From the NCBI RefSeq assembly GCF_026967985.1, contig NZ_JAPVBJ010000007.1:186001-250000 (forward strand): 64,000 bases of DNA, written 5' to 3'. The DNA comes from Modestobacter sp. VKM Ac-2984 (GTDB lineage Bacteria > Actinomycetota > Actinomycetes > Mycobacteriales > Geodermatophilaceae). The first letter of the stretch is position 1, and each line of letters begins with the position of its first letter. This document shows, in pieces, positions 33,221 to 41,335 of the stretch. The notes under the pieces are model-generated. The model did no database searches and was not told where the DNA came from. It worked only from the letters and a program-made list of their open reading frames with translations. The translations under genes and the position numbers were made by a program.

Positions 33221-34014
33221 GCCCGGTGCTGCTGCTCCTGGGGGCCGCACTGCTGGCCTGGCCCTCCGGCGCCGCCGCCCGGTCACGTCGGCTCACGGCG
33301 CCGGGGCAGAACAGGGCGCGGCCAGACCTCCGCGCCCTGGCCGGGGGCCCCGGGGGGCCGTGGGCGTGCGCGCTGGCGAGCGGGGGAGCGGCGGTGCTGC
33401 TGTCCACCCCGGTCGTGGCCGCACTTGCGGCCGTCTGCGGTGCCGTCGCCGGCCGGGCCCTGCAGATGCGAGGCCGGACGGCCGCCGCTGACCGGCGGAC
33501 CCGGGCCCTCGTGGAGGCCCTCGGCGTGCTGGCCGCGGAGGTGCGCGCCGGGCGGCCGCTCCGGGAGGCGGCCGAGGCCGCGGTCGGCGGTTGCCCGGAC
33601 CCCGGCACCGCCCGGGCGCTCGAGCCGGTGCTGCGGCTGGCCGCGCCGCCGGCGGTGCCGGCCGACGACGAGTCGAGTCACGCCCTCGTGCGGATCGCGG
33701 CCGCGGTGCGGCTGAGCACCCGCACCGGGTGCTCACTGGCCGGCGTGGTCGCCGCCGTCGAGGACGACCTGCGGGCCCGGCTGCGGGCCGGGGAGGAGCT
33801 GCGCTCGGCGGTCGCCGGACCGCGGGCCAGCGCCACCGTGCTCGCCGGGCTGCCCCTGCTCGGCCTGCTGATGGGCAGCGGGGTGGGCGCCGATCCGTGG
33901 CGGGTGCTCACCACCACCGCCGCCGGGACGGCGCTGCTGGTGCTGGGCGTGGCCCTGGAACTGGCCGGGCTGACCTGGTCGGCCCGGCTGGTCCGGCGGG
34001 CGGTGGCACGGTGA
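33217..34014 (+). CDS. tadB: Tad pilus platform protein TadB (type II secretion system F family)
   Basis: The 265-residue integral membrane protein has two N-terminal hydrophobic segments and a T2SF-type cytoplasmic region: [20 protein letters not shown], then [32 protein letters not shown]. Two C-terminal helices follow. TadB and TadC form the membrane platform that TadA turns or pushes. It overlaps tadA and tadC by 4 bases each. Confidence 0.88.
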   Translation: MSPVLLLLGAALLAWPSGAAARSRRLTAPGQNRARPDLRALAGGPGGPWACALASGGAAVLLSTPVVAALAAVCGAVAGRALQMRGRTAAADRRTRALVEALGVLAAEVRAGRPLREAAEAAVGGCPDPGTARALEPVLRLAAPPAVPADDESSHALVRIAAAVRLSTRTGCSLAGVVAAVEDDLRARLRAGEELRSAVAGPRASATVLAGLPLLGLLMGSGVGADPWRVLTTTAAGTALLVLGVALELAGLTWSARLVRRAVAR

Positions 34015-34766
34015 GCGGGAGCGGGGTGGACGCTGCGCTGCCGGTGCTGGTCCTGGCCGGTGCGGTGCTGCTGTGGGCGCCGCCCGGGGCCGGCCGCCGG
34101 GATCGGGTGCGGTCCGTGCTGACCGCTCCCGGGGCGGCCGGCCGGTCCTGGCCGAGCCGCCGGACGACCGGCCCGCCGGGGACGGTGCGACGCCGGGTGG
34201 AGGCGGGCCTGGGTGGGCTGGCGGCCTTCCTGGTGCTCGGGGCCGGGCTGCCGGCCGCGCTCGTCGGACTGGGCCTGGCCGCCGGGCTGGACCGGCTGCT
34301 GCGGCGGTCCGGTGCGCCGCCGCCCGAGGCCGACTCCCTCGCCCGGGACCTGCCGGTGGCCTGCGACCTGCTTGCCGTCTGCCTGGCGGCCGGCACCCCG
34401 GTCGGCGCCGCCGTCGCGGCCGTCGGGGAGTCGGTCCCGGGGCCGCTCGGCGACCGGCTGGTCGAGGTGGGGGCGCTGTACCGGCTGGGCGCCGCCCCTC
34501 GCCGGGCCTGGGCCGGTGCGCCGCCGCCGGTCGACGCGCTGGCCCGCACGGTGGTGCGGGCCGGGGAGTCGGGGTCGGCCGTCGTCCCGGCCCTGCAGCG
34601 GCTGGCCGCCGACCTGCGCAGCGCCGGCCGCAGCCGGACCGAGGCCGCGGTGCAGCGGGCGGGGGTCTGGGTGCTGGCGCCGCTCGGGCTCTGCTTCCTG
34701 CCGGCGTTCCTGTGCCTGGGCGTCGTCCCGATGGTGCTGGGCATCGCCGGCGACGTCTTCGGCTGA
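34011..34766 (+). CDS. tadC: Tad pilus platform protein TadC (type II secretion system F family)
   Basis: The 251-residue membrane protein has two to three N-terminal hydrophobic segments, the T2SF core ARDLPVACDLLAVCLAAGTP and RTVVRAGESGSAVVPALQRL, and a final hydrophobic pair ending MVLGIAGDVFG. It pairs with TadB in the platform. GTG start at 34011 overlaps the tadB stop. It ends the first tad transcription unit; a 142-base gap with a paired CCACA motif follows before the pilin gene. Confidence 0.87.
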   Translation: MSGSGVDAALPVLVLAGAVLLWAPPGAGRRDRVRSVLTAPGAAGRSWPSRRTTGPPGTVRRRVEAGLGGLAAFLVLGAGLPAALVGLGLAAGLDRLLRRSGAPPPEADSLARDLPVACDLLAVCLAAGTPVGAAVAAVGESVPGPLGDRLVEVGALYRLGAAPRRAWAGAPPPVDALARTVVRAGESGSAVVPALQRLAADLRSAGRSRTEAAVQRAGVWVLAPLGLCFLPAFLCLGVVPMVLGIAGDVFG

Positions 34767-34795
34767 GCAACGACCTCGGGGCTCGGTGCCGGTCG

Positions 34796-34823
34796 GTGTC
34801 CACAACCGCGGTCGATCTCCACA
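34796..34823 (+). promoter_or_regulatory. Paired CCACA motif before the pilin gene
   Basis: GTGTCCACA (34796-34804) and ATCTCCACA (34815-34823) are spaced 19 bp apart in the tadC-flp gap, 86 bases before the pilin start. The arrangement, including the shared CCG after the first half and ACAACC after the second, matches the site at 40888-40915. Confidence 0.45.
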
Positions 34824-34908
34824 ACCTGGCCGCGGTGGCCGGCGAGCGGCGCCGCCGGCAGCAGGCTCGGGTCGACGGACCGGCAGGCGGTCCGGCGGAG
34901 GAGGGGAC

Positions 34909-35139
34909 ATGGACCAGCAGTCGCAGGTCGAGGAGCGACCCGGCCGGCGGGCCGCACGGGCCCGGAGGTGGGCTGAGGCCCACGCGGCGGACGAGGCGGG
35001 GATGAGCACCGCGGAGTACGCCGTCGGCACGGTGGCCGCCTGCGCGTTCGCCGCCGTGCTCTACCAGGTGGTGACCGGTGGGTCGGTGGTCGCGGCGCTG
35101 GGCGAGCTCGTCCAGACCGCTCTCGCCACGCTCGCCTGA
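34909..35139 (+). CDS. Flp-type pilin (DUF4244 family)
   Basis: The 76-residue prepilin has a polar leader of about 31 residues, the class III cleavage context EAG|MSTAEYAVGT with Glu at the usual +5 region, and one hydrophobic segment (AACAFAAVLYQVV) that forms the pilus core. DUF4244 is the actinobacterial Flp pilin-like family. GGAGGAGGGG gives a strong ribosome binding site, as expected for an abundant structural protein. Neighbours tadABC and tadE support the assignment. A prepilin peptidase is not in the window. Confidence 0.88.
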   Translation: MDQQSQVEERPGRRAARARRWAEAHAADEAGMSTAEYAVGTVAACAFAAVLYQVVTGGSVVAALGELVQTALATLA

Positions 35140-35145
35140 GTCGAC

Positions 35146-35532
35146 GTGTCGACACCCGGCCGCGGCCGGCGGGCCGGTGCGGCCCGGGAGGCCGGGATGG
35201 TGACCGCGGAGACGGCCGTGGTGCTGCCCGTGCTCCTGCTGGTGCTGGCCGCTGCCGTGTCGGCGGTCGTCGTGGTCGGTGCCCAGCTGCGCTGCGTGGA
35301 CGCCGCCCGGGAGGGGGCTCGGGCGGCGGCGCGCGGTGAGCCGGTGGCTGCGGTGCACGAGCTGGCGGCGCAGGCCGCCCCCGACGGGGCGACGACGGAC
35401 CTGGAGGTGGGGGAGACGGTGCGCGTGACCGTCGCGGCGACGGTCGCACCGCTCGGGCCCCTGCCCTGGCGCGTCGAGGTCTCGGCGACGGCGACGGGCG
35501 TGCGCGAACCGGCAGCGGGCGGCTCGTCGTGA
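35146..35532 (+). CDS. tadE: TadE-like minor pilin
   Basis: The 128-residue protein has the TadE pattern: a basic leader, then AREAGMVTAETAVVLPVLLL with Glu after the cleavage site, a single transmembrane helix and a short extracytoplasmic beta domain. The motif VVVGAQLRCVDAAREGARAAARG is typical. It follows the pilin gene by 6 bases and overlaps the next gene by 4. TadE-type pseudopilins are needed for pilus assembly. Confidence 0.9.
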   Translation: MSTPGRGRRAGAAREAGMVTAETAVVLPVLLLVLAAAVSAVVVVGAQLRCVDAAREGARAAARGEPVAAVHELAAQAAPDGATTDLEVGETVRVTVAATVAPLGPLPWRVEVSATATGVREPAAGGSS

Positions 35533-35903
35533 CCGGCCGCCAGCCAGACGACGGTGAGCGCGGTTCCGCGACCGTGTGGACGGTCGCGCTGGCGGGACTG
35601 CTCGCCCTGGTCGGTGCGGCCACGCTCCTCGTCGGCACCGCCGTCGTGGCCCGGCACCGCGCCACCTCGGCGGCCGACCTCGCGGCCCTGGCCGCCGCCG
35701 GCCGGGCCGTGCTGGGCGACCCGGCGGCCTGTGCGGTCGCCGAGGAGGTCGCCGCGGCGAACAGCGCGACGCTCGACTCCTGTCAGGTCGGCGCGGGTGC
35801 CGTGGTCGAGCTGCACCTCCACGTCCCGGTCCGGCTGGGCCCCCTCGGCGTCCTCGACGCCCCGGCCCGGGCCCGCGCCGGCCCGGCCCCGCCGGGGACC
35901 GGG
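35529..35903 (+). CDS. TadG-like (Rv3654c-type) pilus protein, 3' end undefined: no stop codon
   Basis: This is the last gene of the tad cluster. From the GTG at 35529 it encodes ERGSATVWTVALAGLLALVG, a single membrane helix, and RHRATSAADLAALAAAGRAV, the hallmark of TadG/Rv3654c-like secretion proteins. Homology fades at ARARAGPAPPG, near residue 119, where relatives end. Here the frame stays open far into the antisense of the helicase gene (next in-frame stop at 39726-39728), and neither other frame stops before 36271. I give the end as 35903, just before the helicase stop, as the recognisable part only. Lost stop, real extension or sequence error cannot be told apart. Confidence 0.65.
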
Positions 35904-38426
35904 TCAGAAGACGAGGTCGTCGGGGTCGGCACCGGCCGCGTCGGCCTCGGTGGCGGGGTCGGCCTCCGTCGCGGCCGGGGCGCTGGCGCCGAAGAGGCCG
36001 GGCCGCGGCGCCGGCCGCCGGGTCACCTCCGTCTCCTCGGCCGTCAGCTCCGGGGCGTGCGCGAGTTCGTCGAGGACGACGTCGAGCACCCGCACCGCGC
36101 CGGCCTTGTCCAGCGGGTCGTTGCCGTTGCCGCACTTGGGCGACTGCACGCACGACGGGCAGCCGGACTCGCACTCGCAGCTGGCCACCGTCGCCCGGGT
36201 CGCCTGCAGCCAGTCCCGGAGCACCGCGTACCCGCGCTCGGCGAAGCCGGCGCCACCCGGGTGGCCGTCGTAGACCACGATCGTGGCCGCACCGGTGTCC
36301 GGGTGCAGGGCGGTGGAGACCCCGCCGAGGTCCCAGCGGTCGCAGGTGGCCAGCAGCGGCAGCAGCCCGATCGCGGCGTGCTCGGCGGCGTGCAGCGAGC
36401 CGGGGAGGGCGGCGTCGTCGACGTCGGCGCGGTCGATCGCCCGCTCGTCCAGCGTCAGCCACACCGCCCGGGTGCGCAGCTGGCGGGGCGGCAGGTCCAG
36501 CGGGAACTCGGCGAGCACCTCGCCGGTGCCCAGCCGCCGCCGCTGGTAGGCGACGACCTGGTTGGTGACGTCCACGACGCCGGTGTGCGCGGTGACGGCG
36601 CCCAGCGGGCGGGTGCGGTCGGTGGAGACGATCGACAGGTCGACGGTGTCGCGGGCCACCGTCGTCCACTCCGGGCTCTCCGGGTGCACCACGGCGCAGG
36701 CGTCCTCGACGTCGAGCTCGTCGACCACGTAGGTCTCGCCGCGGTGCACGTAGAGCGCGCCGGTGTGCACGGTCGCGTGCGAGGCGTCGCCGTCGACGGT
36801 GCCCAGCAGCCGGCCGGTCGCGCCCTCGACGATCGACACCGGGGCGGCGCCGCTGCCGCGGATGTCCACGTCCGGCCGGCCCCGTCCGGCCCAGTACCAG
36901 CCGGTGGGGCGGGTGCGCAGCAGCCCCTCGGCGACCAGCTCCCCGACCTGAGCCTCGGCCACCTCGCCGCCGAAGTCGGCCAGGTCGGCGTGGGTCAGGG
37001 GCAGCTCGGCGGCGGCGCAGCACAACTGCGGCCCCAGGACGTAGGGGTTGGCCGGGTCGGTGACGGTCGCCTCGACGGGCCGCCCGAACACCGCGCGCGG
37101 GTGGTGCGCCAGGTAGTGGTCCAGCGGGTCGTCCCGGGCGACGAACACGACGAGCGACTCGCGCTGGGCCCGCCCGGCTCGCCCGGCCTGCTGCCACATC
37201 GAGGCCAGGGTGCCCGGGTAGCCGGCGAGCACGACGGCATCGAGCCCGGCGATGTCGATCCCGAGCTCCAGGGCGTTCGTGGTCGCCACGCCCAGCAGGT
37301 CGCCGGTCGACAGGGACCGTTCCAGCTCCCGCCGCTCCTCGGGCAGGTAGCCCCCGCGGTAGGAGTCGACCCGGGAGACCAGGTCCGCCCGGCCGCGGGA
37401 CCGCAGGATCGCGCGCGCCTGCTCGGCGACGGACTCCGCGCCGCGGCGGGAGCGCACGAACGCCAGCGTGCGGGCGTTCTGCTCGACCAGGTCGGCCAGC
37501 AGCCCGGCGGCGTCCGCCGCGGCCGAGCGGCGCAGCGGCGCACCGTGCTCGCCGGTCCGCTCGGTCAGCGGCGGCTCCCACAGCGCGAAGGTCGCGCCCG
37601 GACGCGGCGAGCCGTCCTCGGTCACCGCCGTCACCGGGGCACCGACCAGCCGGCCGGCGGCCAGCGCGGGGTCCGCCACGGTCGCCGACGCCAGGACGAA
37701 CACCGGGTCGGCGCCGTAGCGGCGGCAGATCCGCCGCAGCCGGCGCAGCACGTGCCCGACGTGCGAGCCGAACACGCCTCGATAGGCGTGGCACTCGTCC
37801 ACGACCACGTAGGCCACCCGGCGCAGCGTGCTCGACCACTTCTGGTGGGCCGGGAGCACCCCCCGGTGCAGCATGTCGGGGTTGGTCACGATCCAGCGCG
37901 AGTGCCGCCGCACCCACTCGCGCTCCTCCATGGGGGTGTCGCCGTCGTAGGCCGCCGGCCGCACCGAGGGGTCGGCGAGCGCAGCGACGGAGGCCAGCTG
38001 GTCCCGGGCGAGGGCCTTGGTGGGGGCGAGGTAGAGCACGCAGGCGCGGGGGTCGTCGGCGAGCGCGGTCAGCGCGGGCAGCTGGTAGGCCAGGGACTTC
38101 CCCGACGCCGTCCCGGTGGCGACGACGACGTGGCTGCCGGCCCGGGCCAGCTCGGCCGCCTCGACCTGGTGGCTGAACGGCGCCGGCACCCCGCGCTCGG
38201 CCAGCCGGTCGCGCAGCGGCGCCCCGACCCAGTCCGGCCACTCCGCCAGCCGGCTGGGGCGGGCCGGCAGCCGGTGGACGTGGGTCACGGGGTCGTCGTC
38301 GGCGTCCGTGCCCGACAGCAGGGCCTCGAGCAGCTCGGTGCCCGGCAGCGAGCCACCGGTCAGGTCGGGCACCGGCTCCGGCGGCACGTCCGCGGATCGC
38401 CGGACGGAGCGCAGGGACGTCACCAC
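35904..38426 (-). CDS. DEAD/DEAH-box helicase with DUF1998-type C-terminus (MrfA-like)
   Basis: The 840-residue superfamily 2 helicase has Walker A VATGTASGKSLAYQLPAL, the motif II variant VVDECHAYRGVFGSH, motif III LASATVADP, GVATTNALELGIDIAGLDAVVLAG and QQAGRAGRAQ. The C-terminal region holds a four-cysteine cluster, CECESGCPSCVQSPKCG, as in MrfA/YprA-type helicases that act in DNA repair (for example mitomycin damage). GTG starts at 38426 and 38423 are adjacent. The same helicase stands beside the tad cluster in mycobacteria (Rv3649). It converges on the tadG-like gene. Confidence 0.93.
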   Translation of the reverse strand: MVTSLRSVRRSADVPPEPVPDLTGGSLPGTELLEALLSGTDADDDPVTHVHRLPARPSRLAEWPDWVGAPLRDRLAERGVPAPFSHQVEAAELARAGSHVVVATGTASGKSLAYQLPALTALADDPRACVLYLAPTKALARDQLASVAALADPSVRPAAYDGDTPMEEREWVRRHSRWIVTNPDMLHRGVLPAHQKWSSTLRRVAYVVVDECHAYRGVFGSHVGHVLRRLRRICRRYGADPVFVLASATVADPALAAGRLVGAPVTAVTEDGSPRPGATFALWEPPLTERTGEHGAPLRRSAAADAAGLLADLVEQNARTLAFVRSRRGAESVAEQARAILRSRGRADLVSRVDSYRGGYLPEERRELERSLSTGDLLGVATTNALELGIDIAGLDAVVLAGYPGTLASMWQQAGRAGRAQRESLVVFVARDDPLDHYLAHHPRAVFGRPVEATVTDPANPYVLGPQLCCAAAELPLTHADLADFGGEVAEAQVGELVAEGLLRTRPTGWYWAGRGRPDVDIRGSGAAPVSIVEGATGRLLGTVDGDASHATVHTGALYVHRGETYVVDELDVEDACAVVHPESPEWTTVARDTVDLSIVSTDRTRPLGAVTAHTGVVDVTNQVVAYQRRRLGTGEVLAEFPLDLPPRQLRTRAVWLTLDERAIDRADVDDAALPGSLHAAEHAAIGLLPLLATCDRWDLGGVSTALHPDTGAATIVVYDGHPGGAGFAERGYAVLRDWLQATRATVASCECESGCPSCVQSPKCGNGNDPLDKAGAVRVLDVVLDELAHAPELTAEETEVTRRPAPRPGLFGASAPAATEADPATEADAAGADPDDLVF

Positions 38427-38485
38427 CCCACTGTCACACCGGCGCGCAAGCCGCTGCCCGGGCCGGCGGGCCGAATGATGCTGAG

Positions 38486-38501
38486 TGTGAACGGGATCAC
38501 A
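38486..38501. promoter_or_regulatory. CRP/GlxR-type binding site
   Basis: TGTGAACGGGATCACA is a perfect match to the CRP-family half-sites TGTGA-N6-TCACA. It lies in the 193-base region between the divergent helicase and hppA genes, 119 bases before the hppA ATG. A cAMP-receptor protein could control either gene. Confidence 0.7.
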
Positions 38502-38619
38502 TCAAACCCTGGCGGCGGGCCCACCTCCTGCGGCACAGTGCGTCCCACGCCGGGCCCTCCCGAGCGAGAGCCCGGGGGCGGCTGGCCGGTGCGCGCCCCG
38601 CCTCGCCTCGGAGGAACAC

Positions 38620-40881
38620 ATGCCCGACACCGACCTGTCCGGAGGACACCTCGCCCTGGTGGCGATCGCGCTCCTCATCTCCCTCTCCGCCCTCGGCTTC
38701 GCCGCCTGGCTGGTCCGTGCGGTCCTGGCCGCAGATCAGGGCACGGCGTCGATGCAGGAGATCGCGAAGGCGATCCAGGAGGGCGCCGGGGCCTACCTGA
38801 GACGGCAGTACCGGACGCTCGCGGTGTTCGCCGTCATCGTCTTCGGGTTGCTGCTCCTGCTCCCGGTGGCCGAGGGAGGGCTGGGCACCCGGCTGGGCCG
38901 CGCGGCCTTCTTCCTCGTCGGTGCCGGGTTCTCCGCCGCGGTCGGGTTCATCGGGATGACCCTGGCCACCCGCGGCAACGTCCGGGTGGCGGCCGCCGCG
39001 GCCGCCGGCGGGCACCGGCCGGCCTTCCGCATCGCGTTCCGCACCGGCGGCGTCTGCGGGATGATCACCGTCGGCCTGGGGCTGTTCGGGGCCTCGCTGG
39101 CCCTGCTGCTCTTCCAGGAGACCGCCCCGATCGTGCTGGAGGGCTTCGGCTTCGGCGGGGCGCTGCTGGCGATGTTCATGCGCGTCGGTGGCGGCATCTT
39201 CACCAAGGCCGCCGACGTCGGCGCCGACCTCGTCGGCAAGGTCGAGGCCGGCATCCCGGAGGACGACCCGCGCAACGCCGCGACGATCGCGGACAACGTC
39301 GGCGACAACGTCGGCGACTGCGCCGGCATGGCCGCGGACCTCTTCGAGTCCTACGCGGTGACGCTGGTGGCCGCGCTGATCCTCGGCCAGATCTTCTTCG
39401 GGCCTGTGGGGATGGTGTTCCCGCTGGTGGTGGCTGCGATCGGGGTGATCGCCTCCGTGGTCGGGATCCTGGCGAGCAACCCCAGCAGCAACGACCGGAA
39501 CTGGATGGCCCCGATCAACCGCGGCTTCTTCCTCTCCGCCGCCGTCTCCCTGGTGCTGGTCGCGGTGGCGGCGTTCACCATCCTGCCGACGATCTCCGAC
39601 GGTCTGGACATCGCGGTCAGCCCGCAGGTGCTCGGTTTCCTCTCCGTGCTCATCGGCATCGTGCTGGCCGCCGCGATCCAGCAGCTCACCGGCTACTTCA
39701 CCGAGACCTCCCGCCGGCCCGTCCGTGACGTGACCCGCAGCTCGCTCACCGGCCCGGCCACGGTGATCCTCTCCGGCATCTCCCTGGGCCTGGAGTCGGC
39801 CGTCTACGCGGCCCTGCTCATCGGCACCGCCGTCTACGGCGCCTTCCTCATCGGCGGCGCCGCGGCGCTCTACGCGGTCGCGCTGGCCGGCTGCGGGCTG
39901 CTCACCACCGCCGGGGTGATCGTTTCGATGGACACCTTCGGCCCGGTGAGCGACAACGCGCAGGGCATCGCGGAGATGTCCGGGGACATCGACGCCGAGG
40001 GCGCCCAGGTGCTCACCGACCTGGACGCGGTCGGCAACACCACCAAGGCGATCACCAAGGGCATCGCGATCGCCACCGCCGTGCTGGCGGCCACCGCCCT
40101 GTTCGGCTCCTACAACGCCAGCCTCATCGTGGCGCTGGACGAAGCCGGGTCCGGCCTCGGGAACGCACTCACCCTGGTCTCCCCGAACAACGTCGTCGGC
40201 GCCGTCGTCGGCGCCGCCGTCGTCTTCCTCTTCTCCGGGCTGGCGATCAACGCGGTGTCCCGTGCCGCCGGCCGGGTCGTGTTCGAGGTGCGCGAGCAGT
40301 TCCGCACGCACCCCGGGATCATGGACTACAGCGAGCGCCCCGACTACAGCCGCGTGGTCGACATCTGCACCCGGGACTCGCTGCGGGAACTGACCACCCC
40401 CGGCCTGCTCGCCGTCCTGGCGCCGGTCGCGGTCGGCTTCGGACTCGGGTTCGGCCCGCTGGCCGCCTACCTGGTCGGTGCGATCGCCACCGGCACCCTC
40501 ATGGCGGTGTTCCTGGCCAACTCCGGCGGCGCCTGGGACAACGCCAAGAAGATGGTCGAGGACGGCGCGCACGGCGGGAAGGGCAGCCCGGCGCACGAGG
40601 CGACCATCATCGGCGACACCGTCGGCGACCCGTTCAAGGACACCGCCGGTCCGGCCATCAACCCGTTGCTGAAGGTGATGAACCTGGTCGCGCTGCTGAT
40701 CGCCCCGGCCGTCGTCGGGCTGTCCGTGGGTGAGGACGCCAACACCGCGGCTCGGCTGGCGATCGCGATCGGCGCGACCCTGGTGATCGTGGTGGCCGTC
40801 GTGGTCAGCAAGCGGCGGTCCAGCGTCGTGGGCGGCGAGACCGACACCCCGGCCGAGGCGCTCGCCGAGAAGGCGTTCTGA
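38620..40881 (+). CDS. hppA: Membrane-bound proton-translocating pyrophosphatase, K+-independent type
   Basis: The 753-residue protein has about 16 transmembrane helices and couples pyrophosphate hydrolysis to proton export. The substrate motifs are complete: FTKAADVGADLVGKVEAGIP, then DDPRNAATIADNVGDNVGD with DCAGMAADLFESY, and EATIIGDTVGDPFKDTAGPA. In GNTTKAITKG (472-481), Lys476 and Thr479 are the residues that mark the K+-independent class. The ATG has CGGAGGAAC upstream. A CRP-type site lies in the promoter region. It recovers energy from pyrophosphate alongside the soluble Ppa encoded at 50739. Confidence 0.96.
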   Translation: MPDTDLSGGHLALVAIALLISLSALGFAAWLVRAVLAADQGTASMQEIAKAIQEGAGAYLRRQYRTLAVFAVIVFGLLLLLPVAEGGLGTRLGRAAFFLVGAGFSAAVGFIGMTLATRGNVRVAAAAAAGGHRPAFRIAFRTGGVCGMITVGLGLFGASLALLLFQETAPIVLEGFGFGGALLAMFMRVGGGIFTKAADVGADLVGKVEAGIPEDDPRNAATIADNVGDNVGDCAGMAADLFESYAVTLVAALILGQIFFGPVGMVFPLVVAAIGVIASVVGILASNPSSNDRNWMAPINRGFFLSAAVSLVLVAVAAFTILPTISDGLDIAVSPQVLGFLSVLIGIVLAAAIQQLTGYFTETSRRPVRDVTRSSLTGPATVILSGISLGLESAVYAALLIGTAVYGAFLIGGAAALYAVALAGCGLLTTAGVIVSMDTFGPVSDNAQGIAEMSGDIDAEGAQVLTDLDAVGNTTKAITKGIAIATAVLAATALFGSYNASLIVALDEAGSGLGNALTLVSPNNVVGAVVGAAVVFLFSGLAINAVSRAAGRVVFEVREQFRTHPGIMDYSERPDYSRVVDICTRDSLRELTTPGLLAVLAPVAVGFGLGFGPLAAYLVGAIATGTLMAVFLANSGGAWDNAKKMVEDGAHGGKGSPAHEATIIGDTVGDPFKDTAGPAINPLLKVMNLVALLIAPAVVGLSVGEDANTAARLAIAIGATLVIVVAVVVSKRRSSVVGGETDTPAEALAEKAF

Positions 40882-40887
40882 CCGGGT

Positions 40888-40915
40888 TGTGGAGAGCGGC
40901 ACCGGGTGTGGACGA
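40888..40915 (-). promoter_or_regulatory. Paired CCACA motif, inverted orientation, after hppA
   Basis: On the minus strand, TCGTCCACA (40915-40907) and CTCTCCACA (40896-40888) are 19 bp apart and are followed by ACC, as in the tadC-flp gap. It lies between hppA and the EspC-like gene, facing away from the latter. Confidence 0.4.
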
Positions 40916-40999
40916 CGCACCCCGGGAGGTGCGCCGAGCTCCCTAGCGTCCCTCCCGCCGGTCCCGTCCGGGGCCGTGGTCCGCCGCCGGGAGGCACGT

Positions 41000-41335
41000 G
41001 TGTCCGATCTGATCGACGTCCACCTCGACGCTCTCGGGGCACTGCTCGGTGAGCTGACCGCGCTCGGCGCAGAGCTCGGGGAGGAGGCGCGGCTGTGCGC
41101 CCCGGCGGAGCGGGCGCTGGGGACCGCGCTGGAGGGGGAGGTGGCGGAGTCGGCGGCTGCGACCGGGGCGGCGTGGACCGACCTGGTCACCACGCTGGCC
41201 GCACGCACCCTGGCCGTCGCCGCCACGCTGGCGACCGCGCTGGAGTCCTACCGGGCCGTCGACGTCGGCCTGGCCGGGCAGCTCGGTGGCGACGGCGGCG
41301 GTGCCGGCGGTGGCCGGGTCCGGGTGCCGCGGTGA
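41000..41335 (+). CDS. EspC-like / type VII secretion target-type helical protein
   Basis: The 111-residue helical protein has no signal peptide and resembles the small ESX-associated (EspC/WXG100-like) proteins: two amphipathic helices, VHLDALGALLGELTALGAEL and TDLVTTLAARTLAVAATLATALESYR, and a Gly-rich tail. The GTG at 41000 has GGGAGGC upstream. It overlaps the DUF1023 hydrolase gene by 4 bases, a frequent actinobacterial pair. No core ESX genes (EccB, C, D) are in the window, so secretion is inferred from family resemblance. Confidence 0.7.
   Translation: MSDLIDVHLDALGALLGELTALGAELGEEARLCAPAERALGTALEGEVAESAAATGAAWTDLVTTLAARTLAVAATLATALESYRAVDVGLAGQLGGDGGGAGGGRVRVPR

Noticed and set aside
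26921-33286. A 2121-codon open frame on the minus strand
   Set aside because: Only its last 187 codons (cobU) are real. The rest is antisense to the histidine phosphatase strand partners, aldo/keto reductase, ssd and tadA genes and has the Arg/Gly/Pro-rich make-up of GC-rich shadow frames.
30897-34823. DnaA-box-like motifs as a replication origin
   Set aside because: There is no dnaA/dnaN/gyrB neighbourhood, no cluster of many boxes and no AT-rich unwinding region. Pairs with fixed spacing before operons suggest regulation instead.
33733-38241. A 1502-codon open frame on the minus strand, and a long plus-strand frame through the same area
   Set aside because: They overlap real genes with clear motifs in other frames (tadB/tadC, helicase). 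Absence of stops is expected in DNA this rich in GC and is not evidence of coding.
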